Shown here one piece after another: positions 8,930 to 18,238 of a DNA stretch of 64,000 nucleotides. The stretch covers positions 1 to 64,000 of the forward strand of contig CACIYQ010000006.1 of the NCBI GenBank assembly GCA_902590915.1, written 5' to 3'. The notes below the pieces were generated by a model that searched no databases, was not told the DNA's origin, and was given only the letters and a program-made list of their open reading frames with translations. Numbering within the stretch: the first letter of the stretch is position 1; the number at the start of each line of letters is the position of its first letter. A program made the translations under genes and the position numbers. Source of the DNA: an uncultured Pelagibacteraceae bacterium. Lineage in GTDB: Bacteria > Pseudomonadota > Alphaproteobacteria > Pelagibacterales > Pelagibacteraceae.

Positions 8930-9538
8930 ATGTTAAAAATATTTAAAAGTATTTTAATTTCATTTGTTTTTATTTTCTCATCAATTTTGAATAGTTATTC
9001 TTTAGATATTTCAACAATTCTGAGAAATCAACAATTAACCGTGTTTGATATAGGTGTCTTTAGATTGCAGGAGGATTTAAAAAAAACCTATCCGGTAATA
9101 AAGCAACATTCTGCTGCTAAGTATGAGGAAATTTATTTAGATGTTGTTTCATCTTGGTGGAGAAATAGTGTGGATATGCTTGTATCTATACCAATGAAAG
9201 AGGGGCTTGATAAATCTACTTATATGTCCGACTCATTTAGATGCAGAAATATATTTAATTCTGTTAGGGACCATCTTTTAAAAGATCAAAATTTGAGTAA
9301 TTATAGGTACACTATGGCAACAAGTTATCTTACTTCAATATTCTCAACACCATCTAATTGGCCTAAATGGAGATACGATCCAATGGTATTAGAAGAACTT
9401 GTAAATTTAGTTAGACTTGAAGTTACTTTATATCCTACACCTGACCTTGCTTTTAGTAATAATTCTAATCCTGTTTCTTGCAAAGGGGGCTTAGAAACTG
9501 AAACTAATGAGATAGTTATCTCAATGAAATACAACTAA
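8930..9538 (+). CDS. Secreted protein of unknown function, probable Pho regulon member
   Basis: A 202-residue protein with a clear signal peptide (residues about 1-25, ending NSYSLD), so it is periplasmic or exported. The mature part has two cysteines (SFRCRN and VSCKGG) that could form a disulfide. It also has aromatic patches such as VVSSWWRNSVD and PSNWPKWRYDP. I do not recognise a domain. It sits alone between phoR and pstS in the same direction, with a possible Pho box 33 bp upstream and another Pho box between it and pstS. Position suggests a role in phosphate capture or envelope adaptation; this is only context. Confidence 0.85.
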   Translation: MLKIFKSILISFVFIFSSILNSYSLDISTILRNQQLTVFDIGVFRLQEDLKKTYPVIKQHSAAKYEEIYLDVVSSWWRNSVDMLVSIPMKEGLDKSTYMSDSFRCRNIFNSVRDHLLKDQNLSNYRYTMATSYLTSIFSTPSNWPKWRYDPMVLEELVNLVRLEVTLYPTPDLAFSNNSNPVSCKGGLETETNEIVISMKYN

Positions 9539-9548
9539 AAAGTTATCA

Positions 9549-9577
9549 TTTTAACAAAATTGTAACAAATCTGTAAT
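9549..9577 (+). promoter_or_regulatory. Pho box of pstS (three half-sites)
   Basis: TTTTAAC (9549-9555), TTGTAAC (9560-9566) and CTGTAAT (9571-9577) start exactly 11 bp apart. It is among the clearest Pho boxes in the window, positioned upstream of the gene most reliably controlled by PhoB. Confidence 0.8.
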
Positions 9578-9644
9578 ATTAAAGATTCAATGAATTTGTA
9601 CGAGTCACTCATCTTTTAATTAATTAATGAAAGGATTAAAGATA

Positions 9645-10676
9645 ATGAAAAAACTAACTATAATTGTTGCATCATTAGTTGCACTAACAATTGCAACTGT
9701 TGCACAAGCAAGAGATCAAATCAAAATAGTTGGTTCATCTACAGTATTCCCATATGCAACTGTTGTTGCTGAAAGATTTGGTAGTAAGGGATTTAAAACT
9801 CCTGTAATCGAATCTACTGGTACTGGTGGAGGAGCTAAACTGTTCTGTGCTGGTGTTGGTGAGAACCATCCAGATATAACAAATGCATCAAGAGCAATGA
9901 AAGATAAAGAGAAAGCTCTATGTAAAAAAAATGGTGTTAATGAAATCGTTGAAATCGTAATCGGTAATGACGGTATTACATTAGCATACAGCTTAGATGC
10001 AGAACCAGTAAACTTTACAAAAGAACAACTTTGGAAAGCATTAGCTAAACACTCTGTTGTTGATGGTAAACTAGTTGATAACATTTATACTTCATGGGAT
10101 CAAATAGATCCAAGTTTACCAAAACAAAAAATTTCAGTTATGATTCCTCCAGGAACTTCTGGAACAAGAGATGCTTGGAATTCTTTGGTAATGAAAAAAG
10201 GTATGCCAAAAGAAGCTAAAGCGCTTTATAAAAAAGGTTTTGAAGCTGGAAACAAAAAATATAAAAAGCCACAAAAACTTTACAGAGAAGATGGTGCTGC
10301 AATTGAGGTAGGTGAAAATGATAGTTTAATTATTCAAAAACTTACTCAAGATAAAGAAATGTTTGGTTTCTTTGGTTTCAGTTATTTCTTAGCTGCTAAA
10401 GATAAACTTCAAGCTGCAAGTATTGAAGGTGGTCAACCTTCTTTAGAATCTATTCAAGATTACAGCTATGCAGTTGCAAGACCATTATTTTTCTACGTTA
10501 AAAAGGCTCACGTTGGTGTGATCCCTGGTTTACATGAATTTGTAAAAGAGTTCACTACAACTAAAGCGATAGGTAAAAATGGTTATTTAGCTGACATTGG
10601 TTTAGTACCGTTAGATAAAACGTTGTATAGAACAACTAGAGATAACGCGAAAAATCTTGTCGCAATGGCTGACTAA
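9645..10676 (+). CDS. pstS: Phosphate ABC transporter, substrate-binding protein PstS
   Basis: Periplasmic high-affinity phosphate receptor. The signal peptide MKKLTIIVASLVALTIA ends at VAQA. The mature start DQIKIVGSSTVFPY carries the phosphate-contacting GSSTV loop. TGTGGGAK and PPGTSGTRDAW supply further ligand residues of the family. I chose ATG 9645 over 9627 because it has AAGGA about 10 nt upstream and gives a standard signal peptide. It is first in pstSCAB-phoU-phoB, under a three-half-site Pho box. A strong terminator directly after it probably lets pstS be made in excess over the membrane components. Confidence 0.96.
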   Translation: MKKLTIIVASLVALTIATVAQARDQIKIVGSSTVFPYATVVAERFGSKGFKTPVIESTGTGGGAKLFCAGVGENHPDITNASRAMKDKEKALCKKNGVNEIVEIVIGNDGITLAYSLDAEPVNFTKEQLWKALAKHSVVDGKLVDNIYTSWDQIDPSLPKQKISVMIPPGTSGTRDAWNSLVMKKGMPKEAKALYKKGFEAGNKKYKKPQKLYREDGAAIEVGENDSLIIQKLTQDKEMFGFFGFSYFLAAKDKLQAASIEGGQPSLESIQDYSYAVARPLFFYVKKAHVGVIPGLHEFVKEFTTTKAIGKNGYLADIGLVPLDKTLYRTTRDNAKNLVAMAD

Positions 10677-10702
10677 TAAGTTTGGTTAACAAATAGAAAT
10701 TT

Positions 10703-10730
10703 AGGGGTCTTTTTAGACCCCTTTTTTTTA
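10703..10730 (+). terminator. Rho-independent terminator/attenuator between pstS and pstC
   Basis: A perfect 8-bp stem AGGGGTCT/AGACCCCT (10703-10710, 10715-10722) with a TTTT loop is followed by a run of T to 10729. It lies inside the pst operon. Partial readthrough would give more PstS than PstCAB. Confidence 0.9.
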
Positions 10731-10762
10731 TAGAAGTGTAAAGTCAACGTAAAGGGGATTCA

Positions 10763-12148
10763 TTGAACTTAATATTATTTATATTTATAGTTTTACTAGG
10801 CTTTACAAGTTATTATTTTGGAAGAAAAAAAGCATACACAATTCAATCAACTAATAAAAGATTAACCGCACTCCCACAATTCTACGGATATTATCTTGCT
10901 ATATGGTGCGCTATTCCAGCATTTATTATTTATTCCTTATGGGCAATTTTTGAACCAACAATCGTAAAATTACTAATTTTAAGTGATTATGCAAATCAAG
11001 GTTATCTAGATGATGAACTAAATCTAATTTATGAAAAAACGAAAGCACTTTCCCGTGGTCAATTTACAGGAGAGGTTACATCTTTTATTCAAGTTTCATC
11101 AGAAAAATATTTAAATCTTCGTTCAATAGCTCAAAGCTCAAAAGTTGTTATAGTTTTATGTATTATTATTGCCTCTGTAGCTTATGCATACAAAAGAATC
11201 TCATCGAATAATCGAACGAGAGAACCAGTAGAAAAGTTTTTTAATGCTGTTTTATTTACTGCTTCTTTAGCTGCAATTTTAACTACTGTTGGAATTGTCT
11301 TTTCATTAATATTTCAAACAATAGATTTTTTTAAAGTAATCCCTTTGTTTGATTTTGTTTTTGGAACTCATTGGTATCCAGCAAAAGCTTTTGTAAGAGA
11401 CTCATCTGAAGCACTGGATCCAACAATGTATTCAGATACTTTTGGCGCAGTTCCAATTTTTGCAGGTACTTTTTTTATAGCTTTCATTGCTATGTGTGTA
11501 GCTATACCGATTGGTCTAATGAGTGGAATATATTTAGCTGAATATGCATCATATAAAGTAAGACAGTACGCTAAACCTTTGATAGAAATTTTAGCTGGAA
11601 TACCAACAGTGGTTTATGGTTTTTTTGCAGCTTTAACTGTTGGACCATTTTTAAAAGATATAGGAACAGCAATGGGACTAGAAGTATCTGCTGAGAGTGC
11701 TCTTGCTGCTGGTGGAGTGATGGGGATTATGATTATTCCATTTATATCAAGTCTTAGTGACGATGTTATTACAAGTGTTCCTCAAAGTCTTAGAGATGGA
11801 AGTTATGCCATGGGTGCAACTAAATCAGAGACAATTAAAAAAGTTATTTTTCCTGCAGCCTTACCTGGAATTGTTGGATCAATATTATTAGGTGTTTCAA
11901 GAGCAATAGGTGAAACAATGATTGTAGTGATGGCATCTGGATTAGCTGCGAACTTAACTTTAAATCCACTAGAGTCTACTTCAACAATTACTGCACAAAT
12001 TGTTGTCATTTTAATTGGCGATCAAGCATTCGGAGATCCAAAAACACAAGCTGCATTTGCTTTAGGAATGTCATTATTTATAGTGACTTTGTGTTTAAAC
12101 ATTGTTGCTTTAAGAGTAGTTAAAAAATATAGAGAAAAATATGAATAA
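10763..12148 (+). CDS. pstC: Phosphate ABC transporter permease PstC
   Basis: Inner-membrane permease subunit of the Pst importer. The 461 residues carry an extended N-terminal part (TM at about 2-18, TM at about 45-75, then a soluble segment and a TM near 125), which is common in alphaproteobacterial PstC. The permease core starts near residue 230. The cytoplasmic EAA-type loop is visible as LRDGSYAMGATKSETIKKVIFPAALPGI. The start is TTG with a good AAGGGG Shine-Dalgarno sequence just upstream; no nearer ATG fits. The 3' end overlaps pstA by 8 bp, so PstC and PstA are translationally coupled. Confidence 0.95.
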   Translation: MNLILFIFIVLLGFTSYYFGRKKAYTIQSTNKRLTALPQFYGYYLAIWCAIPAFIIYSLWAIFEPTIVKLLILSDYANQGYLDDELNLIYEKTKALSRGQFTGEVTSFIQVSSEKYLNLRSIAQSSKVVIVLCIIIASVAYAYKRISSNNRTREPVEKFFNAVLFTASLAAILTTVGIVFSLIFQTIDFFKVIPLFDFVFGTHWYPAKAFVRDSSEALDPTMYSDTFGAVPIFAGTFFIAFIAMCVAIPIGLMSGIYLAEYASYKVRQYAKPLIEILAGIPTVVYGFFAALTVGPFLKDIGTAMGLEVSAESALAAGGVMGIMIIPFISSLSDDVITSVPQSLRDGSYAMGATKSETIKKVIFPAALPGIVGSILLGVSRAIGETMIVVMASGLAANLTLNPLESTSTITAQIVVILIGDQAFGDPKTQAAFALGMSLFIVTLCLNIVALRVVKKYREKYE

Positions 12149-13409
12149 AAATAAAGAAAAACTGTTAGCAAAAAGATATTCCTCAGAAAAAAGATTTCAG
12201 TTTTTAGGTAAAAGTGCAATTTTTATGGCACTTTTGTTTTTGGCAATTTTTATATTTAAAATTTTTTCAACCGGTTATACCGCTTTTCAAAAAACTTGGT
12301 TGATAGTACCTGTCAATTTTGATGCTGAAACTATGTATTTAGATGCTAATCCGTCCAAAGAGGATTTGGAAGACGCTGATTATTTTGAAATATCACTCCA
12401 GTCAATGTTTAACTTAGATAAAAATGCAAATGAGAAACAACAAAATGAATTAAAAAAAATGGTTTCTTATTTCTTTGAAAGAGAAATTAAACAAGAATTG
12501 ATTAATGATCCAAGTTTACTGGGAAAAACAAAAGATGTTTATATCACTGCATCAGATGATTTGGACCAGGTATTTAAAGGAAATTACCCAAGAGATCTAC
12601 CTGAAAACCAAAGAAGAGTTACCGATTATCAATTAAAAATTTTTGATCAACTTGTAGAACAAGGAAAAGTAGAGAGTAAATTTAATTTAAGTTTCTTTAC
12701 TTATCCAGACTCTCGTGAAGCTGAGTTAGCTGGTATTGCAAGTTCATTTATGGGTTCTATATTTTCAATTTTAGTTTGTTTAGCTATTGCTTTTCCTGTG
12801 GCTGTTTTAGCAGCAATATACTTAGAAGAATTTGCCCCCAAAAATAGATTTACAGATTTTATCGAGGTAAATATTAATAATCTAGCAGCAGTACCATCTA
12901 TTGTATTTGGTCTTTTGGGTTTGGGAATTTTATTAGCAGTGTTTCAATTACCAAGGTCAACACCTTTAGTTGGAGGAATAACTTTATCTTTGATGACTTT
13001 GCCAACGATTATTATTGCTTGTAGAGCGTCTTTAAAAGCAGTGCCACCAAGCATAAGAGAAGCAGCTCTAGCGATGGGAGCTAGTCGTATGCAAACCACA
13101 ATGCATCATACTGTACCTCTGTCAATGCCAGGTACGCTGTCTGGGACCATTATTGGATTAGCTCAAGCTTTGGGTGAAACAGCACCATTAATATTAATTG
13201 GTATGGTCGCTTTTGTAAACACTATCCCTGGCTCACCAATGGACCCTGCTGCAAGTCTACCTGTTCAAATTTATATTTGGGCTGAAAGTGCTGAGAGGGG
13301 ATTTGTAGAAAAAGTTTCAGCTTGTATAATGGTTTTACTTGGTTTTTTAATAGTTATGAATTTGTTCGCACAAATAATAAGACATAAATTTGAAAAAAAA
13401 TGGAGTTAA
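12141..13409 (+). CDS. pstA: Phosphate ABC transporter permease PstA
   Basis: Second permease subunit of the Pst importer, forming the channel with PstC. One N-terminal TM (about residues 25-45) is followed by a roughly 130-residue soluble, charged segment. The permease core begins with [19 protein letters not shown]. The EAA loop reads [31 protein letters not shown]. The length of 422 residues is longer than the enterobacterial protein because of the N-terminal insertion, as in other alphaproteobacteria. It overlaps pstC by 8 bp, and its last codons contain the Shine-Dalgarno sequence of pstB. Confidence 0.95.
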   Translation: MNKNKEKLLAKRYSSEKRFQFLGKSAIFMALLFLAIFIFKIFSTGYTAFQKTWLIVPVNFDAETMYLDANPSKEDLEDADYFEISLQSMFNLDKNANEKQQNELKKMVSYFFEREIKQELINDPSLLGKTKDVYITASDDLDQVFKGNYPRDLPENQRRVTDYQLKIFDQLVEQGKVESKFNLSFFTYPDSREAELAGIASSFMGSIFSILVCLAIAFPVAVLAAIYLEEFAPKNRFTDFIEVNINNLAAVPSIVFGLLGLGILLAVFQLPRSTPLVGGITLSLMTLPTIIIACRASLKAVPPSIREAALAMGASRMQTTMHHTVPLSMPGTLSGTIIGLAQALGETAPLILIGMVAFVNTIPGSPMDPAASLPVQIYIWAESAERGFVEKVSACIMVLLGFLIVMNLFAQIIRHKFEKKWS

Positions 13410-13410
13410 T

Positions 13411-14166
13411 ATGATTAAGATTAGTGCAAAAAATGTTGATGTTTTTTATGGAAAAAAACAAGCTTTGTTTAATATAAATTTAGAAATAGAGGAAAATCAG
13501 GTAACAGCCTTAATTGGACCATCGGGATGTGGTAAATCTACTTTTTTAAGATGCTTAAATAGAATGAATGATGTAATCGATATATGTAAGGTTCAAGGAG
13601 AGATAGTTATAAATGATTTTAATATAAACGATAAAGGGTGTGACGTAGTAAGATTGCGAGAAAAAATTGGAATGGTTTTTCAAAAACCAAATCCATTTCC
13701 AAAAACATTATACGAAAATATTTCTTATGGTCCTACAATCCATGGTATGGCTCAATCAAAACAAGAAATGGATGAAATAGTTGAGACAAGTTTAAAAAAA
13801 GCTGCGCTCTGGGAAGAAGTAAAAGATAGACTTCATGAACCTGGAACAGGTTTGTCAGGTGGCCAGCAACAACGGTTATGTATAGCAAGAGCTATTTCGG
13901 TACAACCGGAGGTAATCTTAATGGACGAGCCTTGCTCAGCATTAGACCCAATTGCAACAGCCCAAATTGAGGAGTTAATTGATGAATTAAAGAAAGAACA
14001 TACAATAATTATAGTTACTCACTCTATGGCTCAAGCAGCAAGAGTATCTCAAAATACTGGTTTCTTTCACTTAGGAGAATTGATAGAACATGGATCAACA
14101 GATAAGATATTTAAGAATCCAGAAAATAATAAAACGCAAGATTATATTACGGGGAGGTTCGGATAA
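13411..14166 (+). CDS. pstB: Phosphate ABC transporter ATPase PstB
   Basis: ATPase that drives phosphate import through PstCA. Walker [11 protein letters not shown]-loop VFQKPNPFP, signature LSGGQQQR, Walker [14 protein letters not shown] and switch histidine VTHSM are all intact. I chose ATG 13411 ([14 protein letters not shown]) because GGAG lies about 7 nt upstream and the residues before it are simply pstA read in another frame. The stop overlaps the phoU start by one base. Confidence 0.97.
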   Translation: MIKISAKNVDVFYGKKQALFNINLEIEENQVTALIGPSGCGKSTFLRCLNRMNDVIDICKVQGEIVINDFNINDKGCDVVRLREKIGMVFQKPNPFPKTLYENISYGPTIHGMAQSKQEMDEIVETSLKKAALWEEVKDRLHEPGTGLSGGQQQRLCIARAISVQPEVILMDEPCSALDPIATAQIEELIDELKKEHTIIIVTHSMAQAARVSQNTGFFHLGELIEHGSTDKIFKNPENNKTQDYITGRFG

Positions 14167-14873
14167 TGTCGGAGGCAACGCATACAGTAAAATCTTACGA
14201 AGAAGAATTACAAAGTTTAAATAAAAATATCATAAAAATGGGTGTTTCATGCGAAGAGGCGTTAGGAAAAGCAATTATTGCAATAACTACTCGTGATAGC
14301 GAAAATGCAGAAACAGTAATAAAAAACGATGAAAAAATTGATAAGTTTGAAACTACAATTGAACAACAAGTAGTTAATTTAATTGCCTTAAGACAGCCAA
14401 TGGCTATAGATTTAAGAGAAACGGTAACAGCACTAAAAATATCCTCTGATTTAGAGAGAATTGGTGATTTAGCCAAAAACATTTCGAAAAGAACTCTATT
14501 ATTAAATGAAAATTTACCAAAAAATCTAGTTGACGCTTTAGTGAGGGTTTCCACAAATGTTCAAAAACAATTAAAATCTGTTTTAGACGCTTATCTGGAT
14601 AGATCTTCATCGATGGCTACGAACGTTTGGGAGAATGATGAGCAAATAGATGAGTTAACTAACCTTTGTATGCAAGAAGTAATTAAATATCTTAAAGAAC
14701 ATGAAAGCAATTTGGATGATGGAACTCACTTATTGTTTGTTACAAAAAATATAGAGAGAATTGGTGATCATACAACAAACATTGCAGAACAAATATATTA
14801 TTTAGTTGAAGGTGAGTATTTAGAAGGTGATAGACCAAAAGGTACAGAGCCAATAGTAACTGGAGAAAAGTAA
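14166..14873 (+). CDS. phoU: Phosphate signalling protein PhoU
   Basis: Helical metal-binding adaptor that passes the Pst transport state to PhoR and restrains the Pho response under phosphate sufficiency. It contains two copies of the PhoU three-helix repeat, each with the E/D-x-x-x-D pattern near SDLERIGDLAKNI and TKNIERIGDHTTNI. The length of 235 residues is normal. It is tightly packed: one base overlaps pstB and 2 bp separate it from phoB. Confidence 0.96.
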   Translation: MSEATHTVKSYEEELQSLNKNIIKMGVSCEEALGKAIIAITTRDSENAETVIKNDEKIDKFETTIEQQVVNLIALRQPMAIDLRETVTALKISSDLERIGDLAKNISKRTLLLNENLPKNLVDALVRVSTNVQKQLKSVLDAYLDRSSSMATNVWENDEQIDELTNLCMQEVIKYLKEHESNLDDGTHLLFVTKNIERIGDHTTNIAEQIYYLVEGEYLEGDRPKGTEPIVTGEK

Positions 14874-14875
14874 TA

Positions 14876-15559
14876 ATGTCAGCACATGTTTTTATTGCTG
14901 AGGATGAAACGCCAATAGTAACTTTATTAAAATACAATTTAGAAAAAGAGGGCCATAAGGTAAGTTTTTCTGAAAATGGAGAGGAAGCACTTAAATTAAT
15001 TAAAGATAAGCAACCTGATTTAATACTTTTGGATTGGATGCTGCCAGATCTTTCTGGAGTGGATCTTTGTAAAAATTTAAAGAAGGATAAAAAATTTAGT
15101 GATATACCAATAATAATGCTAACTGCTAAAGGCGAGGAAGCAGATAAAATTAAAGCATTTGACACAGGTGCAGACGATTATGTGACAAAACCGTTTAGTC
15201 AAAAAGAACTTAATGCTAGAATAAAATCTCTCCTAAGAAGGTCTAAACCTCAATCTTCAGTGGACGTTGTGGAATTTACTGATTTAAAAATAGATAGAGT
15301 AACAAAACGTGTCTACAGAAATAATAAAGAAATATCCTTAGGACCAACTGAATTTAAACTATTAGATTTTTTTATTAAAAACCCTAAAAGAGTTTATTCA
15401 CGAGAACAACTTTTAAATAATGTTTGGGGTGAAAATATCTATGTAGAGTCTCGAACGGTTGATGTTCATATAAGAAGATTGAGACAAGCTATAAATATAG
15501 AAAAAACTAAACCATTAATAAGAACTGTTAGATCGGCAGGTTATTCTTTAGAGTCCTGA
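14876..15559 (+). CDS. phoB: Phosphate regulon response regulator PhoB
   Basis: DNA-binding response regulator that binds 11-bp-spaced Pho boxes. The receiver domain has the acidic pair E9-D10, phosphoacceptor Asp53 in LILLDWMLPD, TAKGEE and the conserved Lys of YVTKPF. A winged-helix output domain follows, with LGPTEFKLLDFF, a recognition helix around YVESRTVDVHIRRLRQ, and the wing ending in IRTVRSAGYSLES. It is last in the pst operon. The 3' end overlaps the convergent sixA-like gene by 19 bp. Confidence 0.96.
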   Translation: MSAHVFIAEDETPIVTLLKYNLEKEGHKVSFSENGEEALKLIKDKQPDLILLDWMLPDLSGVDLCKNLKKDKKFSDIPIIMLTAKGEEADKIKAFDTGADDYVTKPFSQKELNARIKSLLRRSKPQSSVDVVEFTDLKIDRVTKRVYRNNKEISLGPTEFKLLDFFIKNPKRVYSREQLLNNVWGENIYVESRTVDVHIRRLRQAINIEKTKPLIRTVRSAGYSLES

Positions 15560-16065
15560 AGATCTTTTGGTCTAATAAACTCTTTAATTAATCCATTATT
15601 TTTTATTTCTTTCCATTCAATTAAATCAAAATTAATTTTGGCAAAGGCAGAGGTTGGAAATTTATAATTTAGTAATTTAAAATGATTATTATTTTGGTTC
15701 TTTGTTAAGGCTTTTACTAAATTTCTTACTGTAGGTTCATGGTTAATTAACAAAATAGATTTATATTTTTTTGGAATTGTTTTAATTAACTCAATAATTC
15801 TATCTTCATTTGCTAAATAAAGTTTCTTCGATGAAAAAATTTTTCTTGGTGTAGTGATTTTCTTTAAAAGTATATTTAAAGTTTTTTTTGTTCTATTTGC
15901 ACTAGAAACTAACACATAATCAAACTTGTAATTTTTTTTAATAAAAAATTCACAAATTAATTTAGCATTGTTTTTACCCCTTTTACTTAAAGGTCTGTCA
16001 AAATCATCTAGACTGGGATCACTCCAACTGGATTTTGAGTGACGCATGACATATAAATGTAACAT
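15541..16065 (-). CDS. SixA-like phosphohistidine phosphatase (histidine phosphatase superfamily)
   Basis: A histidine-phosphatase fold protein of 174 residues. The catalytic RHG-type motif MRHSKSSW is at residues 7-14, followed by DRPLSKRGKNNA. A second catalytic histidine is visible in LLINHEPTV. It is most similar in layout to SixA, which removes phosphate from histidine in phosphotransfer proteins. A small-molecule phosphatase cannot be excluded. It is convergent with phoB and divergent from ppk, both of which concern phosphate. Confidence 0.85.
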   Translation of the reverse strand: MLHLYVMRHSKSSWSDPSLDDFDRPLSKRGKNNAKLICEFFIKKNYKFDYVLVSSANRTKKTLNILLKKITTPRKIFSSKKLYLANEDRIIELIKTIPKKYKSILLINHEPTVRNLVKALTKNQNNNHFKLLNYKFPTSAFAKINFDLIEWKEIKNNGLIKEFIRPKDLQDSKE

Positions 16066-16078
16066 TATTTACAGTTAT

Positions 16079-18238
16079 ATGACCCCGTTAAAAAAACAAC
16101 AGAAACAAGAGTTAAAATCTAAATATATCAACAGAGAATTATCTTGGCTTAAATTTAATGATAGGGTGTTACTTGAAGCTCAAAATATAGATAATCCACT
16201 ATATGAAAGAGTAAAATTTCTGTCCATAGCTGGATCTAATTTAGATGAGTTTTTTATGGTTCGTGTTGCTGGTTTATATAGCCAGATAAAACAAGAGGTA
16301 GAGTCGTTAAGTTCGGATGGATTAAATCCAGAAGAACAAATGAGTGAAGTTGTTCAAGAAACTAAAAATCTTCTTGTTAAACAGAACTTAATTTACAAAA
16401 ATCTAATTTCACAACTAAAGAAAAATTATATTACTTTAGTTAAACCACAAGATCTTAGCAAAAACGAAAAAATCAAATTAAAAAATATTTTTTATGAGGA
16501 AATATATCCTTTACTGACACCTTCAGCTATTGATCCTGCACATCCATTTCCGTTCATAGTAAATCAAGGCAGAGCAGTGGTTATGAAACTTAAAAAAAAA
16601 AATAAAAAAAGATTATTAAATTCAATCATCGTAATTCCCAAAGCTTTATCAAGATTTATAGAAATAGATGGAGGAAAAAATTACAAAAAATACGTTATTC
16701 TTGATGATATAATTAGTTTTTTTTCCTCTGAAATTTTTCCAGATCACAATCTAGAGAGTAAAATGATATTTAGGGTTATTAGAGATAGTGACGTCGAAAT
16801 ACTAGAGGAAGCTGAAGATCTGGTAAGATCATTTGAATTAGCACTCAAGAGAAGAAGAATTGGAGATATAGTTCGTTTAGAAGTAATCAAAAACAGTAAT
16901 AAAGATTTAATAAAATTTATTACTAATAAACTAGAAGTAAACCCAGATTATATATACGAAACAGAAGGACTTGTAGGTATTGAAGATATAGATCAAATAT
17001 GTAAGTTAAAAAACTCTAAACTCAGATTTAAAAATTTTAATCCTCGAGAAGTAGAAAGATTAAAAGAATTTAATAACAATTTTTTTGATACTATAAAACA
17101 AAAAGATTTAGTTATTCATCACCCCTTTGAAACATTTGATGCCGTAATTGAATTTTTAAATCAAGCCGCTTATGATAAAAAAGTTATTGCAATAAAACAA
17201 ACCCTTTATAGAACAACTTTAGACTCACCCATAGTTAAAGCGCTTATCTCAGCTGCAGAAAATGGAAAAACTGTCACAGCTCTTATTGAAATTAAAGCGA
17301 GATTTGATGAAGAGGCCAATATTCAATTAGCTAGAAGTTTAGAAAAAGCTGGGGTTCAAATTGTTTACGGTTTTGCAAAGTATAAGACACACGCTAAGTC
17401 TTCTTTAGTGCTTAGACGAGAACTAGGTAAAATACAAACCTATGTTCATTTAGGTACTGGAAATTATCACCCTGTAAACGCAAAAATTTACACAGACTTA
17501 TCTTTATTTAGCTCCAATAAAAAAATTGCTGGTGATGTAGAAAAATTTTTTAATTACGTTACAGGTTATTCAAAACCTAGAAATTTAAATAAAATATCAA
17601 TTTCACCAATTAATCTAAGAATTACTCTTAACAAATGTATAGATATAGAAATTTCAAACGCTAAAAAAGGAAAAAAAGCTGAAATATGGGCAAAAATGAA
17701 CTCTCTGGTTGATCCAATCATCATTGATAAATTTTATGAGGCTTCAAACGCAGGTGTTAAAATTTATCTTTTTGTAAGAGGAGTCTGCTGTTTGAGACCG
17801 GGCGTAAAAGATAAATCTGAAAATATAGTGGTCAAAAGTATGATAGGAAGATTTCTTGAACACTCAAGAATATATTGTTTTGCAAATGGAAAAGAAATGC
17901 CTAACAGAAATGCAAAAGTTTTTATTTCTTCAGCTGATTTAATGCCTAGAAATTTGAATAGAAGAGTTGAACTTCTAGTACCAATTGAAAATTCAACAGT
18001 TCATGAACAAATATTAGATCAAATAATGTTAGCAAATTATTTAGACAACAAGCAAAGTTGGCAATTAGATCCAACTGGAAATTATAAAAAAATTAAATAT
18101 AGTAAAGATGATTCTTTTTCAGCCCATGAATATTTTATGAATAATCCAAGTTTGTCAGGTAGAGGTAAAGCAAAATTAAAAATTCGTCCAAAAAAACTTA
18201 ATTTGAGATTAATTAAAAATGACACTCAAAGTTCTTAA
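16079..18238 (+). CDS. ppk1: Polyphosphate kinase
   Basis: It makes long-chain polyphosphate from ATP reversibly. NRELSWLKFNDRVL marks the N-terminal domain, SNLDEFFMVRVAG follows, and PHPFPFI-like HPFPFIVNQG lies mid-protein. The two catalytic histidines lie in the phospholipase-D-like halves: KYKTHAKSSLV and FLEHSRIYCF. FDEEANIQLAR and TGNYHPVNAK are further family blocks. I chose ATG 16079; an earlier in-frame ATG at 16046 would add residues not found in the family and overlap sixA. A half-site-like ATGTAAC lies just upstream, but it is very close to the start. It overlaps ppx by 20 bp. Confidence 0.96.
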   Translation: MTPLKKQQKQELKSKYINRELSWLKFNDRVLLEAQNIDNPLYERVKFLSIAGSNLDEFFMVRVAGLYSQIKQEVESLSSDGLNPEEQMSEVVQETKNLLVKQNLIYKNLISQLKKNYITLVKPQDLSKNEKIKLKNIFYEEIYPLLTPSAIDPAHPFPFIVNQGRAVVMKLKKKNKKRLLNSIIVIPKALSRFIEIDGGKNYKKYVILDDIISFFSSEIFPDHNLESKMIFRVIRDSDVEILEEAEDLVRSFELALKRRRIGDIVRLEVIKNSNKDLIKFITNKLEVNPDYIYETEGLVGIEDIDQICKLKNSKLRFKNFNPREVERLKEFNNNFFDTIKQKDLVIHHPFETFDAVIEFLNQAAYDKKVIAIKQTLYRTTLDSPIVKALISAAENGKTVTALIEIKARFDEEANIQLARSLEKAGVQIVYGFAKYKTHAKSSLVLRRELGKIQTYVHLGTGNYHPVNAKIYTDLSLFSSNKKIAGDVEKFFNYVTGYSKPRNLNKISISPINLRITLNKCIDIEISNAKKGKKAEIWAKMNSLVDPIIIDKFYEASNAGVKIYLFVRGVCCLRPGVKDKSENIVVKSMIGRFLEHSRIYCFANGKEMPNRNAKVFISSADLMPRNLNRRVELLVPIENSTVHEQILDQIMLANYLDNKQSWQLDPTGNYKKIKYSKDDSFSAHEYFMNNPSLSGRGKAKLKIRPKKLNLRLIKNDTQSS

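Noticed and set aside
16046-16063. Pho-like half-sites ATGACAT and ATGTAAC before ppk
   Set aside because: They end only 15 bp before the ppk ATG, lie inside the sixA coding end, and the next half-site is poor; not strong enough to call.
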